Positions 42,358 through 52,336 of a stretch of DNA of 64,000 bases are shown piece by piece. The stretch covers positions 42,598-106,597 of the forward strand of contig NZ_FNRL01000024.1 in assembly GCF_900107795.1 (NCBI RefSeq), read 5' to 3'. Each line of letters starts with the position of its first letter. Position 1 is the first letter of the stretch. The position numbers and the translations under genes are program-made. Source of the DNA: Chitinophaga terrae (ex Kim and Jung 2007) (GTDB taxonomy: Bacteria; Bacteroidota; Bacteroidia; Chitinophagales; Chitinophagaceae). The notes under the pieces were generated by a model, which saw only the letters and a program-made list of their open reading frames with translations, was not told the origin of the DNA and made no database searches.

Positions 42358-43893
42358 TTAGTAAACGTGTTGATTACCGGTATTATCTGTAGGGAAAGCT
42401 CCCAGGTCCTGGTTAGGAGGAGTGATGTTAGCTCCAAACTCGCCGCCCACAGGCAGTTTCGTCATAGGGAAACCGTATTGCATCAGCAAAGGAGCGGTTG
42501 TTTTAACCGGCATCGCCGTGTTTTTAGAACCGCCTCTCCAAACACCTACACCGATAGCAGGAGAACCTGGTTTCAGGTGAAAATCAGCGCCCGCAGGGAT
42601 AACACTGTTCCTGTAAGCAGTACCCAGGCTGTTGGCAGCCACGTCATAGTTTTTAAACATAGGGTCGTACTTCAGGGAATCGTTAGCATTATTAGTACCG
42701 TTGTTGGTACCGTTAGCCAGGGTAGGGCCATTTACATAACCGTTCAGGTCTGTAGGCTGCTTGATAGTGAACTGCAACGGCTCGATAAACTGCATGTATT
42801 GCTGCGCACCTCCCATTGGTTTACCACGACCAATGCAAGTCAGGTTATTACCATAGGAAGTATTGAGCGTATCGCTTGGTTTGCCTTTTTCTGACTGGTA
42901 AGAAATTCGAAGACCGGATTTACAGTTAACGATGATGTTGTTGTAGATATATCCCCCTGTATTGGTTTCGGTATTGATAGAACCGTTACGGGTAGCTTTA
43001 AGCTGTCTGAACCCGCAATTAACAAGGGTATTGTTGTAGATGTTCACAATAGTACCAACACCATCTGTACCCGCGGTTTTCAGACCATTGGTAGCAATGC
43101 CGTAGCTGAGGTTATAGGCAATATCGCCATATACATTGCTTTTCAGGTTCACGCCTTCTCCGCCGGTTGCACCCAGTTTATTGAAGGTATTACGCATGAT
43201 GGATACATAAGTATTTTCGCACTTGCCTATACAGTCGTCTTTTGACCCAAAGAACCATGAATCTTCGATGATCAGTTTCGAGTAACCGGATTTGCGGTTC
43301 ATGTATACGGTAAAACGTGCATCGCCAGGTTTAGCGCCGTAATCGGGAGCATTGCTGCCCCATGGGCCCCCGGTATACTCTACGTGCGTCCAGCGGAGCA
43401 ACAGCAGATCCGCTTCAGGTCCGCATTGGAAACCACCCCAGTAACCGGCGTAAGCGGGGTCGTTCACCACGTCGTCTTTATATGTAGAATTGGAAAGCGG
43501 GGTTGAAGGCGTTTCTTTCACGGTAAACCAGTTTGGGGCTTCTTTGGTACCACTGCTTACCAGGGAACCTTTCACATAAAAAGTCGGGCTGGTTTCAGGA
43601 GATTTTCCATCACCTTCTATCAACACCTTAACCCCTGGCTGCAGGTACAACGTATCGCCTGCATTGATAGTCACATCAGATTTGATATGATAGGTTTTAC
43701 CGGCCAGCATTGTACCTTTCAAAGGAATAGCGTTGCCGCTTGCATCCTTAACAGGCAGAATGGTGTCAGAAATTGGTTGACCTAATACTAACAAAGGCCT
43801 GGATATGTTAGTTTTTTCATCTGATTTCTTACAGGAAAACATTGCCACCGAAATGCATGCAATCAATCCGATCTGTAATGACTGTCTCTTCAT
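42358..43893 (-). CDS. Lipoprotein with right-handed beta-helix domain
   Basis: A 511-residue lipoprotein (A-M-F-S-C-K-K). The mature part shows parallel beta-helix rungs: repeated short strands around Asn/Gly turns, such as I-Y-N-N-T-L-V-N-C, G-Y-I-Y-N-N-I-I-V-N-C-K and E-D-S-W-F-F-G-S-K-D-D-C-I. Such folds bind or cleave extended polymers. It starts 36 bp after the TonB receptor gene and is its likely surface partner, in the place usually held by a SusD protein. Confidence 0.75.
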   Translation of the reverse strand: MKRQSLQIGLIACISVAMFSCKKSDEKTNISRPLLVLGQPISDTILPVKDASGNAIPLKGTMLAGKTYHIKSDVTINAGDTLYLQPGVKVLIEGDGKSPETSPTFYVKGSLVSSGTKEAPNWFTVKETPSTPLSNSTYKDDVVNDPAYAGYWGGFQCGPEADLLLLRWTHVEYTGGPWGSNAPDYGAKPGDARFTVYMNRKSGYSKLIIEDSWFFGSKDDCIGKCENTYVSIMRNTFNKLGATGGEGVNLKSNVYGDIAYNLSYGIATNGLKTAGTDGVGTIVNIYNNTLVNCGFRQLKATRNGSINTETNTGGYIYNNIIVNCKSGLRISYQSEKGKPSDTLNTSYGNNLTCIGRGKPMGGAQQYMQFIEPLQFTIKQPTDLNGYVNGPTLANGTNNGTNNANDSLKYDPMFKNYDVAANSLGTAYRNSVIPAGADFHLKPGSPAIGVGVWRGGSKNTAMPVKTTAPLLMQYGFPMTKLPVGGEFGANITPPNQDLGAFPTDNTGNQHVY

Positions 43894-43929
43894 AACTTAA
43901 TAGTTGTGTTATTAGGGTAAAATGCTTGA

Positions 43930-46710
43930 TTATTTATTGAGAATGAATCTTAGTCCCAGCAGGTAGTTCTGTCCATACTGATCACGTTGCACCAGCGTAC
44001 GGCTGGCCGACATATCCTGGAATGGAATCGGTGTATCATTTTTAGCCGGGGCTTTATCGATATATACTTCATACTTTGCATCCAGCAGGTTCTGAATTTT
44101 TGCAAATACAGCGAAGTGTTTAGCGAAACGTTTTTCTGCCGACAGATCAAACAGGTTCATTCCTTTCTGCCAGTTATCAAACCCGTAATAAGGCGATACC
44201 AATACTATTCTCTTGCCCGTATACTGCCATGCCAGTTGGAAATCCAGGCCTATTTTTGCATTCTTATACAAGAGGGCTGCATTGGCGATGTGGGCTGACT
44301 GTCCCTGCAATGGCCTTGATTCGTTCAGGTAAATTTTATTGGGCGAACCGCCATTCACCAGCTCCGAGGTCAGTTTGGTAGTGGTGATCTTTGAATTGGT
44401 ATAGGTATAATTAGCCCTGATCCCGAAATTGCCTATATATTTTTCATACACAAATTCGAACCCGAAGTTGTTGGCATTTCCATAGTTGCCCGGCATATAT
44501 ACTTTCTGGTTTTGCTGCCCTGTAAATTCAAAACCATATTCAATAGGATTTTTAAGCGCTTTATAGAAAATCCCAACTAGTATCTGTTCATTCGACTTAG
44601 GAAACAGCTCATAACGCAGGTCGATGTTATCGCTGGTTGTATGCAGGAGGTGCGGATTGCCCTTTTCGGTGAACTGGTCGCCATCATAGTTGTAGGGTAC
44701 TATTTCAAAGAAAGCGGGGCGGCTAATGGCTGCGTAATAAGATAAGCGCAGGTTGGTATGTTTGTTAAGTATATATTTGAAATTCACGCTTGGCAGAACA
44801 TCCATGTAGCTGATCGTACCGGTTTTCCCTTCCTGCGTGACCGGTAGATCGGTATCATAGTCCTGGTCTGTATTTTCGGCGCGTACCCCAGCGGTAGTTT
44901 CAAGTTTGTTAACTACAAATTTCAGCATAAGGTAACCTGCTGTAATACGCTCATTAGAACGATAGTTATTTGCTTCTCCCGGGCTACCTTTAGGGTTGAA
45001 GACGGTCCAGTTGAAATTATATATTCCATTCCAGGGCTGCGGGGCGCCGCCAGGACCTGGTACTGGTCTTAATTCGTAGTTGTCGTATTTGTTATCGCGG
45101 TGCTTATCCCTGTACATTCCGCCAGCCGACAGGTCGAAAGGTACATCCCATGCCTTGTTGGAATAGGTCAGGTTTAAATAACCCGCAAAATCCCTGTCGC
45201 TGTTCTTCCACCACATACGGTGAAAGTTGGTCGCAACATCTGTGTGTTTATAAGGCTCAGGCGAGGTACCATCTGCATAAAAACCTCCGTCATATTCATA
45301 TTCCGCCCAATCAGGTATATTGTTGGTTGCTTTTGAGTACACCGCAGACCAATCCACTTTTAAACGGTCATCCAGGATGGAATGATTTCCCTGTAATGTA
45401 TTGCTGAAAATATTCTGACGCTGGTATTTGGATCTGCCAAAGTTCCATACCTGGCCCGTACCATAGCCGGTACGCGGCGCCGGCATTAGGGTATCTGTCG
45501 TCAGCCTGGCCTGCGCATCCTGGAAATCTGCATAGGCACTGTAAAGCGCCAGTTTATGTTTTGGATTTATATTGAAATCGATCTTCGCATTCAAACCAGT
45601 CCTGATAAGGTGAGAAGAGTAGGTACGCTGGTTCGCATGCTTTACATAAAGCAATCCTCCTTCCTGGAATTCGCCGGGATTAAAGATGCTTTTATAAGAC
45701 CTGTAAAGGTTCTGGTAAGAGCCGCCCAGCATGATACCCAGTCGATCTTTGAAGAAGCGGTCGCCAATCGACAAGGTACCCATTGCGTTAGCAGGCGCCT
45801 TTTTATGTGTATAGTTCAGGTTATCTCTTGTAAAATCATCGGGCGTTGCGCTATAGTCGGGACCCTTCGCCTGGTAAGGCGATGATTTTTGAATAGCTCC
45901 AACAGGAAAAGCATTAAAACCATCCTGCAACACGGTTTGGCTGAAACCTGTAGCAGCGCTGGCGTTTACATATAACTTGTCAGGCGCATTTTTCATCACC
46001 ATATTAACAGTGCCTCCTATTGCATCGGCTTCCATGTTGGGAGTAAGTGTCTTATTTACTTCAATGCGCTCAACCAGTTCTGAAGGAAAAATATCTAATG
46101 GTACAAAACGGCTTTTGTTGTCAGGGCTGGGAATTTTGATCCCATTGACCAGGGTATTATTATAACGTTGATCCATCCCCCGGATAATGGCATAACGCCC
46201 TTCGCCGCTGCTGCTGCGCTCTATAGACACGCCTGAAATACGCTGCAACACGTTGGCGACAGTAAGATCAGGCGATAACTGGATAGCCCTTGCAGAAATT
46301 ATATTCATCACACTGGCCGCATTCTGTTCGGATCTTTTGGCGGTAGATTCAGACTCGGCATCCTGTTTTCCTTTCACCACTACTTCACCTAAAGCGGAAG
46401 ATTGGTTGTTAAGAGGAAGAGTAAGATCAATGTTCTTATTTACTGTTATTACGGTATCAATAGCCTGGTAGCCTACATAAGTGCAACGAACATGGTAGGT
46501 ACCGGCAGGAATGCGCTCAAATGCAAATGTACCGTCTAACTTCGCAACTGCATTTTTCTTTAGTTCCGGGATAGTGATTATAGCTCCGATTAGTTGTTCC
46601 TTTGATTGCTTATCTGTAACTGTTCCTTTAACATTGTGAGTTACTTGCTGGCTGATCGCTATTTGTGGAATACTTAGCAGGCTTAGGACCAGGAGTGACC
46701 GAAGATGCAT
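43930..46710 (-). CDS. TonB-dependent receptor with carboxypeptidase-regulatory-like N-terminal domain
   Basis: A 926-residue outer-membrane transporter; start 46710 gives signal peptide MHLRSLLVLSLLSIPQIAIS. Order: CarboxypepD_reg-like domain (K-G-T-V-T-D-K-Q-S-K-E-Q-L-I-G-A), plug (S-A-R-A-I-Q-L-S-P-D-L-T-V-A-N-V-L-Q-R-I-S-G-V), 22-strand barrel, ending L-L-G-L-R-F-I-L-N-K. Not a long SusC, since no SusD follows. Probably imports a substrate released by the co-encoded metallophosphoesterase. First gene of a four-gene operon; a possible Pho-type direct repeat of TTAAC (46874 and 46884, period 10) lies upstream. Confidence 0.9.
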   Translation of the reverse strand: MHLRSLLVLSLLSIPQIAISQQVTHNVKGTVTDKQSKEQLIGAIITIPELKKNAVAKLDGTFAFERIPAGTYHVRCTYVGYQAIDTVITVNKNIDLTLPLNNQSSALGEVVVKGKQDAESESTAKRSEQNAASVMNIISARAIQLSPDLTVANVLQRISGVSIERSSSGEGRYAIIRGMDQRYNNTLVNGIKIPSPDNKSRFVPLDIFPSELVERIEVNKTLTPNMEADAIGGTVNMVMKNAPDKLYVNASAATGFSQTVLQDGFNAFPVGAIQKSSPYQAKGPDYSATPDDFTRDNLNYTHKKAPANAMGTLSIGDRFFKDRLGIMLGGSYQNLYRSYKSIFNPGEFQEGGLLYVKHANQRTYSSHLIRTGLNAKIDFNINPKHKLALYSAYADFQDAQARLTTDTLMPAPRTGYGTGQVWNFGRSKYQRQNIFSNTLQGNHSILDDRLKVDWSAVYSKATNNIPDWAEYEYDGGFYADGTSPEPYKHTDVATNFHRMWWKNSDRDFAGYLNLTYSNKAWDVPFDLSAGGMYRDKHRDNKYDNYELRPVPGPGGAPQPWNGIYNFNWTVFNPKGSPGEANNYRSNERITAGYLMLKFVVNKLETTAGVRAENTDQDYDTDLPVTQEGKTGTISYMDVLPSVNFKYILNKHTNLRLSYYAAISRPAFFEIVPYNYDGDQFTEKGNPHLLHTTSDNIDLRYELFPKSNEQILVGIFYKALKNPIEYGFEFTGQQNQKVYMPGNYGNANNFGFEFVYEKYIGNFGIRANYTYTNSKITTTKLTSELVNGGSPNKIYLNESRPLQGQSAHIANAALLYKNAKIGLDFQLAWQYTGKRIVLVSPYYGFDNWQKGMNLFDLSAEKRFAKHFAVFAKIQNLLDAKYEVYIDKAPAKNDTPIPFQDMSASRTLVQRDQYGQNYLLGLRFILNK

Positions 46711-46948
46711 CTTTTTGATTGATTTTCGGGCAAAGAAAAATAAATTAGCAGACGGTACTAAACCATTCATATCATATAATGGAATGGTAACAAACAGGTA
46801 ACTATTTCTTAATTTAACGGCAGCGCATATGCGAAAAATATTTTGAATGTCGCGAATGCATCTTGATAAGAGTTTAACACTGGTTAACGTAATTATAAAA
46901 TGAATATCTTATACGGCACAGGATAATCGGGGCGTAACTATATTCTGC

Positions 46949-47311
46949 TCAGCTGCTAAGTACATTGATCGCTTCTTCGATAGTCGGTACAAAGTTCACC
47001 TGCTTTCTTTTATTACTTTCATATATAAAATCCCTCAGGCTTTTGCTTCCTGCATAAGCAACAAAGTCGCCCACTATAGCTAACCGTACCCGGTAAGTCG
47101 AAAACTTTTGCAGTATCTCGCCTGCCAGACCTGTCTTCAGCTCAAAAAATGCCGGGGTTATATTCTTTTCATGAATGATGATCTTATCGAAGTCCTGGTA
47201 CCCTAGATTTCCCAATATATCCAATCCATCATCCGCTGTTTCTATTACAAAACCATCAGAGATGACCTCGGCAATTTTAGAATTTCCTGTTTTAATTGTT
47301 CTTATATCCAT
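46949..47311 (-). CDS. DUF4180 domain protein
   Basis: A 120-residue soluble protein, start at 47311 (M-D-I-R-T-I-K). The core I-S-D-G-F-V-I-E-T-A-D-D-G-L-D-I-L-G-N-L-G-Y-Q-D-F-D-K-I-I-I and L-K-T-G-L-A-G-E-I-L-Q-K-F-S-T-Y-R-V are typical of DUF4180, whose role is unknown. No signal peptide and no clear partner gene. Confidence 0.78.
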   Translation of the reverse strand: MDIRTIKTGNSKIAEVISDGFVIETADDGLDILGNLGYQDFDKIIIHEKNITPAFFELKTGLAGEILQKFSTYRVRLAIVGDFVAYAGSKSLRDFIYESNKRKQVNFVPTIEEAINVLSS

Positions 47312-47375
47312 TCTTCCTAGTTTATATACTATTATCAAATATAGGTATTCCTTCAACGCTCCGAGCTGCAGTCAA

Positions 47376-47407
47376 TAAGAAAGCAGGTTCCATTTACCGG
47401 AACCTGC
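47376..47407 (-). terminator. Terminator hairpin
   Basis: Minus strand: GCAGGTTCC/GGAACCTGC stem with a 7-nt loop, running into TTTCTTATT. It lies downstream of the exported protein gene at 47505. Confidence 0.6.
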
Positions 47408-47504
47408 CTTTGAGTTTGTTGCCAGGGTAGGCAACAGTTGTAGGTTAGCAAAAGGGCATCAAGCCCTAAATCTTATTTTGTATACGCTACGGTACAGGAT
47501 CAAA

Positions 47505-48341
47505 CTATTTGTTATAGATCGGGCATCTTTTAAGCATGTAAAACAGCGCATCTTTGTAGGAGGTTTCATTCTGGAACATAGCCGTACGATGAGAATCAAA
47601 TACTTTACTGTTTTGATAATTATAAATGAGAACTGCAACCTCGTTTTGGTAGGTTCTTTCCACCACAGTGCTGCTGGCTTTATTCTGCCTGATACGATCA
47701 TCATCTTTTGCGGTAATTGTTTTGGTTTCGGCGCTGGCAACATTTTCTTTGCTGCTGCGGGACAGGCTTCCCTGAACGATCATCTCAACACCTAAAATTT
47801 TGCATAATTCTGCGTACGTATACCCTTTGATGGTAGTTTCGTCGATTCCCCTGCGGATCAGCAAAGCATTGGTCGTCTGCGGGTCCTGGAAGTTATATAC
47901 GCCATTTCTTTTACTCAGGTAAAAATAGGTATCATCCTGCAACTTTTCCCTCGTAGCCGAAATCTGTTCCAATGCTTCGCCTACGCTGCGATACTTAAAT
48001 GGCAGTATTGCTACCAGGTTACGTTCCATTGGAGGATATTGATCGGTTGATTCTTTTGAGGCGCCAGATATAGTTTCAGTTCTGCCACTGGAAAAAACGA
48101 TCTTGTTGATGTCGGCCTTCTTCAGTGAGTATTCCAGTTCCTCCCCGCTATGAACGAATAATATTACGTCAGGCTGTACTCCGGTCACTTTTCCATGCTT
48201 CACCTCTCCGCTGAGCATCATTATACTATCTTCCTTTATTACCTGCGCTTTCTTTGGGGCGGTGCTTTGAGCGGCCAGGGGATTGGGATATGTGAACAGA
48301 AAACATATTACTCCTGCCAATAGCATAACGCATCTTTTCAT
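47505..48341 (-). CDS. Exported protein, CsgG/TolB-like fragment, unknown function
   Basis: A 278-residue protein with signal peptide (C-V-M-L-L-A-G-V-I-C-F-L-F). Its second half has L-C-K-I-L-G-V-E-M-I-V-Q-G-S-L, a pattern seen in CsgG/TolB-like periplasmic proteins (a conserved lipocalin-like beta-strand stretch). The first half has D-S-I-M-M-L-S-G-E-V-K-H-G-K-V. No membrane anchor after the signal. Function unknown. Confidence 0.5.
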   Translation of the reverse strand: MKRCVMLLAGVICFLFTYPNPLAAQSTAPKKAQVIKEDSIMMLSGEVKHGKVTGVQPDVILFVHSGEELEYSLKKADINKIVFSSGRTETISGASKESTDQYPPMERNLVAILPFKYRSVGEALEQISATREKLQDDTYFYLSKRNGVYNFQDPQTTNALLIRRGIDETTIKGYTYAELCKILGVEMIVQGSLSRSSKENVASAETKTITAKDDDRIRQNKASSTVVERTYQNEVAVLIYNYQNSKVFDSHRTAMFQNETSYKDALFYMLKRCPIYNK

Positions 48342-48591
48342 ATAGTTTGCAAAAATTTAGATGCTAATAGTACGCGTGTGAAGTGGTGTTACCCCTATGG
48401 GTGAGGGAAGAAGATTTTTATGGATTGAACAATAATGTCGGGTGATTAATATTGCAGGAGGATTTAATCCCCGATCGTGGCATTGATAAAGTCATTCTTT
48501 TTCCAATCTGTACCACTCATTCTTTCATATTCTGTACCTGTATATTCCCAAACAATCAACCTACTTTTGAACAGACATAACACCAACAGAT

Positions 48592-49098
48592 ATGGAAATA
48601 ATCACGAAGTTCAATATAGGAACAGGAGACATGCTGCCGGCTCTCATGGAAGAGGTAACCCGCGAAAAATTCTCAGCTTTAGTTAGTACCGGTACCATTG
48701 AAAAATATATTGATGATAAATTCGACCGAAAAGTACTGATGGCAGATCTTAACAACATAGCCAACCAGGTCCTCGTTGTATATGTAGATAACAAACCGGC
48801 GGGATATGCCCATATCACAGCAAAAGGACAAAAGCCGGAAGTACTGGGGAGCAAACGTGGTATCCGGCTGGCTGAGTTCGGGATACTTCAGCAATACAAC
48901 GAAGATGCAGTCAGGCTTTCCCTGTTTGAAAAATGTATGTTAGTCACCAAATCTTACGACGGTGTATGGATAAACGAATATGCTGAAAGTTCCCTTATCT
49001 CTTTCTTTGAAAGCAAAGGATTTGTGCCGCAGGATGAATCGTTCGGGCTGGAAGGGCTTCCATTGCCAGCCAAGTGCCTGGTCAAACTACGAGTCTAA
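48592..49098 (+). CDS. GNAT-like acetyltransferase, weakly recognised
   Basis: A 168-residue soluble protein. The middle V-L-V-V-Y-V-D-N-K-P-A-G-Y-A-H-I-T followed by L-A-E-F-G-I-L and F-F-E-S-K-G-F-V-P follows the GNAT strand-helix order, but the usual R-x-x-G-x-G acetyl-CoA loop is poor, so the enzyme may be diverged. Single gene upstream of an AraC gene. Confidence 0.55.
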   Translation: MEIITKFNIGTGDMLPALMEEVTREKFSALVSTGTIEKYIDDKFDRKVLMADLNNIANQVLVVYVDNKPAGYAHITAKGQKPEVLGSKRGIRLAEFGILQQYNEDAVRLSLFEKCMLVTKSYDGVWINEYAESSLISFFESKGFVPQDESFGLEGLPLPAKCLVKLRV

Positions 49099-49234
49099 TA
49101 TTTGTTATCCTGGATGGTATCGTTTGTTGTCGAATCAACTTATTCTTATTTGGTCGGATGCCTGATCATTTTTTGAAGGATACAAAGCAGAAAAAGTATT
49201 ATTTTGGATCAAACCCAAGATAAATAGCATCTGC

Positions 49235-50104
49235 ATGCAACGAAAACCTAATTTAAATTCATTCAACCTATATGAATTCCTAAAACATCAGAATTCTCAT
49301 AGCCTGCAAGTCCCCTTCTTCCTGGCCGACAAGGATACATATAAGAACGCTCATATAAATTTCCCCTTCCGTACATTTTCTTATGGGTTAGGTATTACAT
49401 ATACCGGTGAAGGTGATGTTTTCAGGATCGGCAGTACCGATTATCTTGTAACGGCAGGATGCCTGACCACTGTTGGACCCGGAATGGTTTGTCAATGGAC
49501 CGGTAGTTATACAGCCGAACATGATACCGTCTATTTTACAGAAGAACTGTTTTCTGATCTGCAATCGAATTCTTTCCTGCAATCTCTTCCCTTCTTTTTT
49601 CATGGCGGCAATCATGTATGCAAGCTGACCGACGAACAGTTGGGAAAAATTACGGCATTGTTCTCTTTGATTAAAGAATTGAAAGATGAAAAAAGCGCGA
49701 TTCCCGGGCTGGTGCATTCTCTTTTATCGTTGGCTAATACTTTTCATTCCATTCAGAAAAGCACTCAAAAGAACAATGCCGCATCCAATAAAGAAAAGAT
49801 CACCAGTTCTTTCAGGAAGCTGGTTGCGGAGCATTATCCCGAACATAAAGAAGTGGCTTATTACGCAACGAAACTGAACCTTACTCCTAAATATCTTAGC
49901 GAGATCCTGCAAACAGAGGTTGGTAAATCGGCCAAAACCTTTATCGACGAATATGTGATAATGGAAGCGAAAAGCCTGCTGAAACAAACCACCCTTTCTG
50001 TCCAGGAAATATGCTATTGGTTGGGGTATGAAGATGCATCCCACTTTACAAAATCATTCAAAAAGCTAACTAACGTCACCCCTACTGACTATCGCAGGGC
50101 TTAA
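49235..50104 (+). CDS. AraC family transcriptional regulator
   Basis: A 289-residue protein with N-terminal sensor part (Y-T-G-E-G-D-V-F-R-I-G-S) and C-terminal helix-turn-helix pair (A-T-K-L-N-L-T-P-K-Y-L-S-E-I-L and L-S-V-Q-E-I-C-Y-W-L-G-Y-E-D-A-S-H-F-T). It lies 95 bp before the epoxide hydrolase gene (same strand) and probably controls it. Confidence 0.88.
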   Translation: MQRKPNLNSFNLYEFLKHQNSHSLQVPFFLADKDTYKNAHINFPFRTFSYGLGITYTGEGDVFRIGSTDYLVTAGCLTTVGPGMVCQWTGSYTAEHDTVYFTEELFSDLQSNSFLQSLPFFFHGGNHVCKLTDEQLGKITALFSLIKELKDEKSAIPGLVHSLLSLANTFHSIQKSTQKNNAASNKEKITSSFRKLVAEHYPEHKEVAYYATKLNLTPKYLSEILQTEVGKSAKTFIDEYVIMEAKSLLKQTTLSVQEICYWLGYEDASHFTKSFKKLTNVTPTDYRRA

Positions 50105-50199
50105 TTAAGCAAAACCGAATTTTTTACCAGTTCTCCCGACATACAGACTAACAGCCCCGTATGGGTATCTCTACCTTTGTTTCAGTAAAACAATACAAC

Positions 50200-51405
50200 A
50201 TGATACCCAGAATTATCTCATTCGTTTTTATAACACTCATATTAAGTTCTACAACCTTGCATTCACAAACCAGTAAAAATTTGACCATGAAAAATGTATC
50301 GGAATTTAAAGTATCAGTTCCCCAACCCGTATTGGATGATTTAAAAAGACGCCTGGAAAATACCCGCTGGCCGGGCGAAGCAGAAGGTTCCGGATGGAAC
50401 TTTGGCACCAGCGAAGCCTACCTGAAAGAGTTGGTACAATACTGGCTCACCAAATACGATTGGCGTAAACAGGAAGCAGCTTTAAATAAATACCCTCAAT
50501 ATATTGCCGATGTAAATGGCGTGAAGATCCACTTCCAGTATATCAAAGGCAAAGGTAAGCACTCCAAGCCCCTTATATTAACACATGGCTGGCCCGACAG
50601 CTATTACCGTTTTAATAAGATCATTCCGTTATTAACAGAAGGCGAACAAAGTTTTGACCTGGTCATCCCGTCTATCCCCGGCTTCGGATACTCAGAGAAA
50701 AAAGCGATAACAAGTGAAGCAGTGGCTGATCTATGGAAGGTACTGATGACCGAAAACCTGGGTTACGCTAAATTCTATGCTGCCGGAGGCGATGTAGGGA
50801 TGGGCGTTACCAAGGCGCTGGCATCCAAATATCCTGACGTCGTAGCCGGGGTTCATTTCATAGATATCGGTTACCCTATGGGGCAGGAGGACCCTGCAAC
50901 GATGACGGAAGCTGAAAAGCAATTTGCACAATTTGTACAGCAGTGGTGGTATAGTGAAGGCGCCTATGCAATGGTACACTCCACAAAGCCGCAATCGCTG
51001 GCTTATGCGCTGAACGACTCTCCTGCAGGTCTTACCGCCTGGATACTTAGCTTTATCAACGCAGGCGCTCCACCTGAAATGATAGAACAGGCGTTTGGCG
51101 GCAAAGACGACCTGCTTACCAATATCATGATCTATTGGACCACAGAAACAGTAGCTACTTCGGTGAGGATGTACAAGGCAGATGCTATTGCACAATGGGG
51201 CGGTTCTCAACCATTACAAAAATCGAAGGTTCCCGCAGGTATCTCTGTATTCCCAAGAGAAGCGCAATTTCCAAAAGAATGGGCAGAACGTTTTGTAAAT
51301 GTGGTAAGTTTCAGGAAGATGAAAGAGGGAGGGCATTTCCCTGCGCTGGAAGTACCGAATGTATTTGCGGATGAGTTAAGGACTTTTTTCTATAGTATAG
51401 AGTAG
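50200..51405 (+). CDS. Exported epoxide hydrolase (alpha/beta-hydrolase with EHN domain)
   Basis: A 401-residue enzyme; ATG 50200 gives signal peptide M-I-P-R-I-I-S-F-V-F-I-T-L-I-L-S-S (an upstream in-frame ATG at 50161 is less fitting). The epoxide-hydrolase N-terminal domain (L-D-D-L-K-R-R-L-E-N-T-R-W-P) precedes H-G-W-P-D-S (oxyanion) and nucleophile Asp in A-A-G-G-D-V-G-M-G. A catalytic His is in E-G-G-H-F-P. It hydrolyses epoxides to diols in the periplasm. Follows an AraC gene. Confidence 0.9.
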   Translation: MIPRIISFVFITLILSSTTLHSQTSKNLTMKNVSEFKVSVPQPVLDDLKRRLENTRWPGEAEGSGWNFGTSEAYLKELVQYWLTKYDWRKQEAALNKYPQYIADVNGVKIHFQYIKGKGKHSKPLILTHGWPDSYYRFNKIIPLLTEGEQSFDLVIPSIPGFGYSEKKAITSEAVADLWKVLMTENLGYAKFYAAGGDVGMGVTKALASKYPDVVAGVHFIDIGYPMGQEDPATMTEAEKQFAQFVQQWWYSEGAYAMVHSTKPQSLAYALNDSPAGLTAWILSFINAGAPPEMIEQAFGGKDDLLTNIMIYWTTETVATSVRMYKADAIAQWGGSQPLQKSKVPAGISVFPREAQFPKEWAERFVNVVSFRKMKEGGHFPALEVPNVFADELRTFFYSIE

Positions 51406-51430
51406 AAGAGAACTTTGACAGAATTTTTGC

Positions 51431-51455
51431 AAGGCCTGCTTATAGAGCGGGCTTT
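51431..51455 (+). terminator. Intrinsic terminator of the epoxide hydrolase gene
   Basis: AAGGCCTGC/GCGGGCTTT stem (two G-U pairs) with a 7-nt loop, followed by GTAATTTT. Confidence 0.6.
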
Positions 51456-51541
51456 GTAATTTTCGGCAGATTCGACAGCGATCAGAAAGGTTTCAGTTAT
51501 AAAAGAAAATAGCGGACCTTCGTTCCCATATTTAATTAACT

Positions 51542-52237
51542 ATGACAGATTCCTACCAGGCCGGGGAACAAATTTACTATGTCAGGAATTTCCAGGATCT
51601 TGTTGCTACGCCATTTAATAAAGAAATGAATGCGATTTGCTGGAGCCGTGAATTAAAAGGCGATTTCGCTGAGATTGTCGGTAAAGTAGCGTTAAACGGG
51701 AATATAACAGAGATTGAACAGGAGGAACTTCTTGAGCTTCAATTGAGTGAACAAGGACAACTTGCACGCGAAACTCTGTTAAATGACCTGGAGCTATTGA
51801 AAGCTCATGGCGCATCGCCGGTCCTTAACGTGATCACCCACTACGAGCAGGACGATACCTACCCGTTTTTCCCAACCGATGTTTACTCGTTTCATGCAGA
51901 TCGTTCTCCCATACCTACCGATACCTTTTTATGCACTTACTATGGTGATCCAAGTGAAATACTACCCAATTCTCAAGGCCTGAAAAAAGTACTGATCCCG
52001 GAAATACGCGACGAACTGAAAAAGGTATACCAGGGACCGGATGAAGAATTTGATTCTTTCTTAAGTGATCATTTCTTTGACCTGCACTATCAGGCCAAAC
52101 CGGGGGCGCACCCCATAAGTTTAGGAGTTGGAAATTTATGGAGGCTGGCAGTTGATCATCCGGGAAGCCAGGTTCCCCCGTGTCTTCACCGGGCGCCGAG
52201 GGAAAAATCCGGGAAGAGGCTACTGTTGATTTGTTGA
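51542..52237 (+). CDS. Putative 2OG-Fe(II)-oxygenase-like protein
   Basis: A 231-residue soluble protein. V-Y-S-F-H-A-D-R-S-P-I-P-T-D-T contains an H-x-D pair and C-L-H-R-A-P at the end gives a second His and an Arg, the iron and 2-oxoglutarate ligands of the double-stranded beta-helix oxygenase fold (DUF1826-like). No signal peptide. The substrate is unknown. Convergent with the gene at 52447 and separated from it by a strong hairpin (52337-52380). Confidence 0.6.
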   Translation: MTDSYQAGEQIYYVRNFQDLVATPFNKEMNAICWSRELKGDFAEIVGKVALNGNITEIEQEELLELQLSEQGQLARETLLNDLELLKAHGASPVLNVITHYEQDDTYPFFPTDVYSFHADRSPIPTDTFLCTYYGDPSEILPNSQGLKKVLIPEIRDELKKVYQGPDEEFDSFLSDHFFDLHYQAKPGAHPISLGVGNLWRLAVDHPGSQVPPCLHRAPREKSGKRLLLIC

Positions 52238-52336
52238 AGGCAAGTGAGGAATTTGCCATGCGATCTAATTCTTCTCGCCATGCATTTAGCCGCCTTTGGT
52301 ATAAGAGAAAGCTCAATACCATTAAATAAAACCAGG

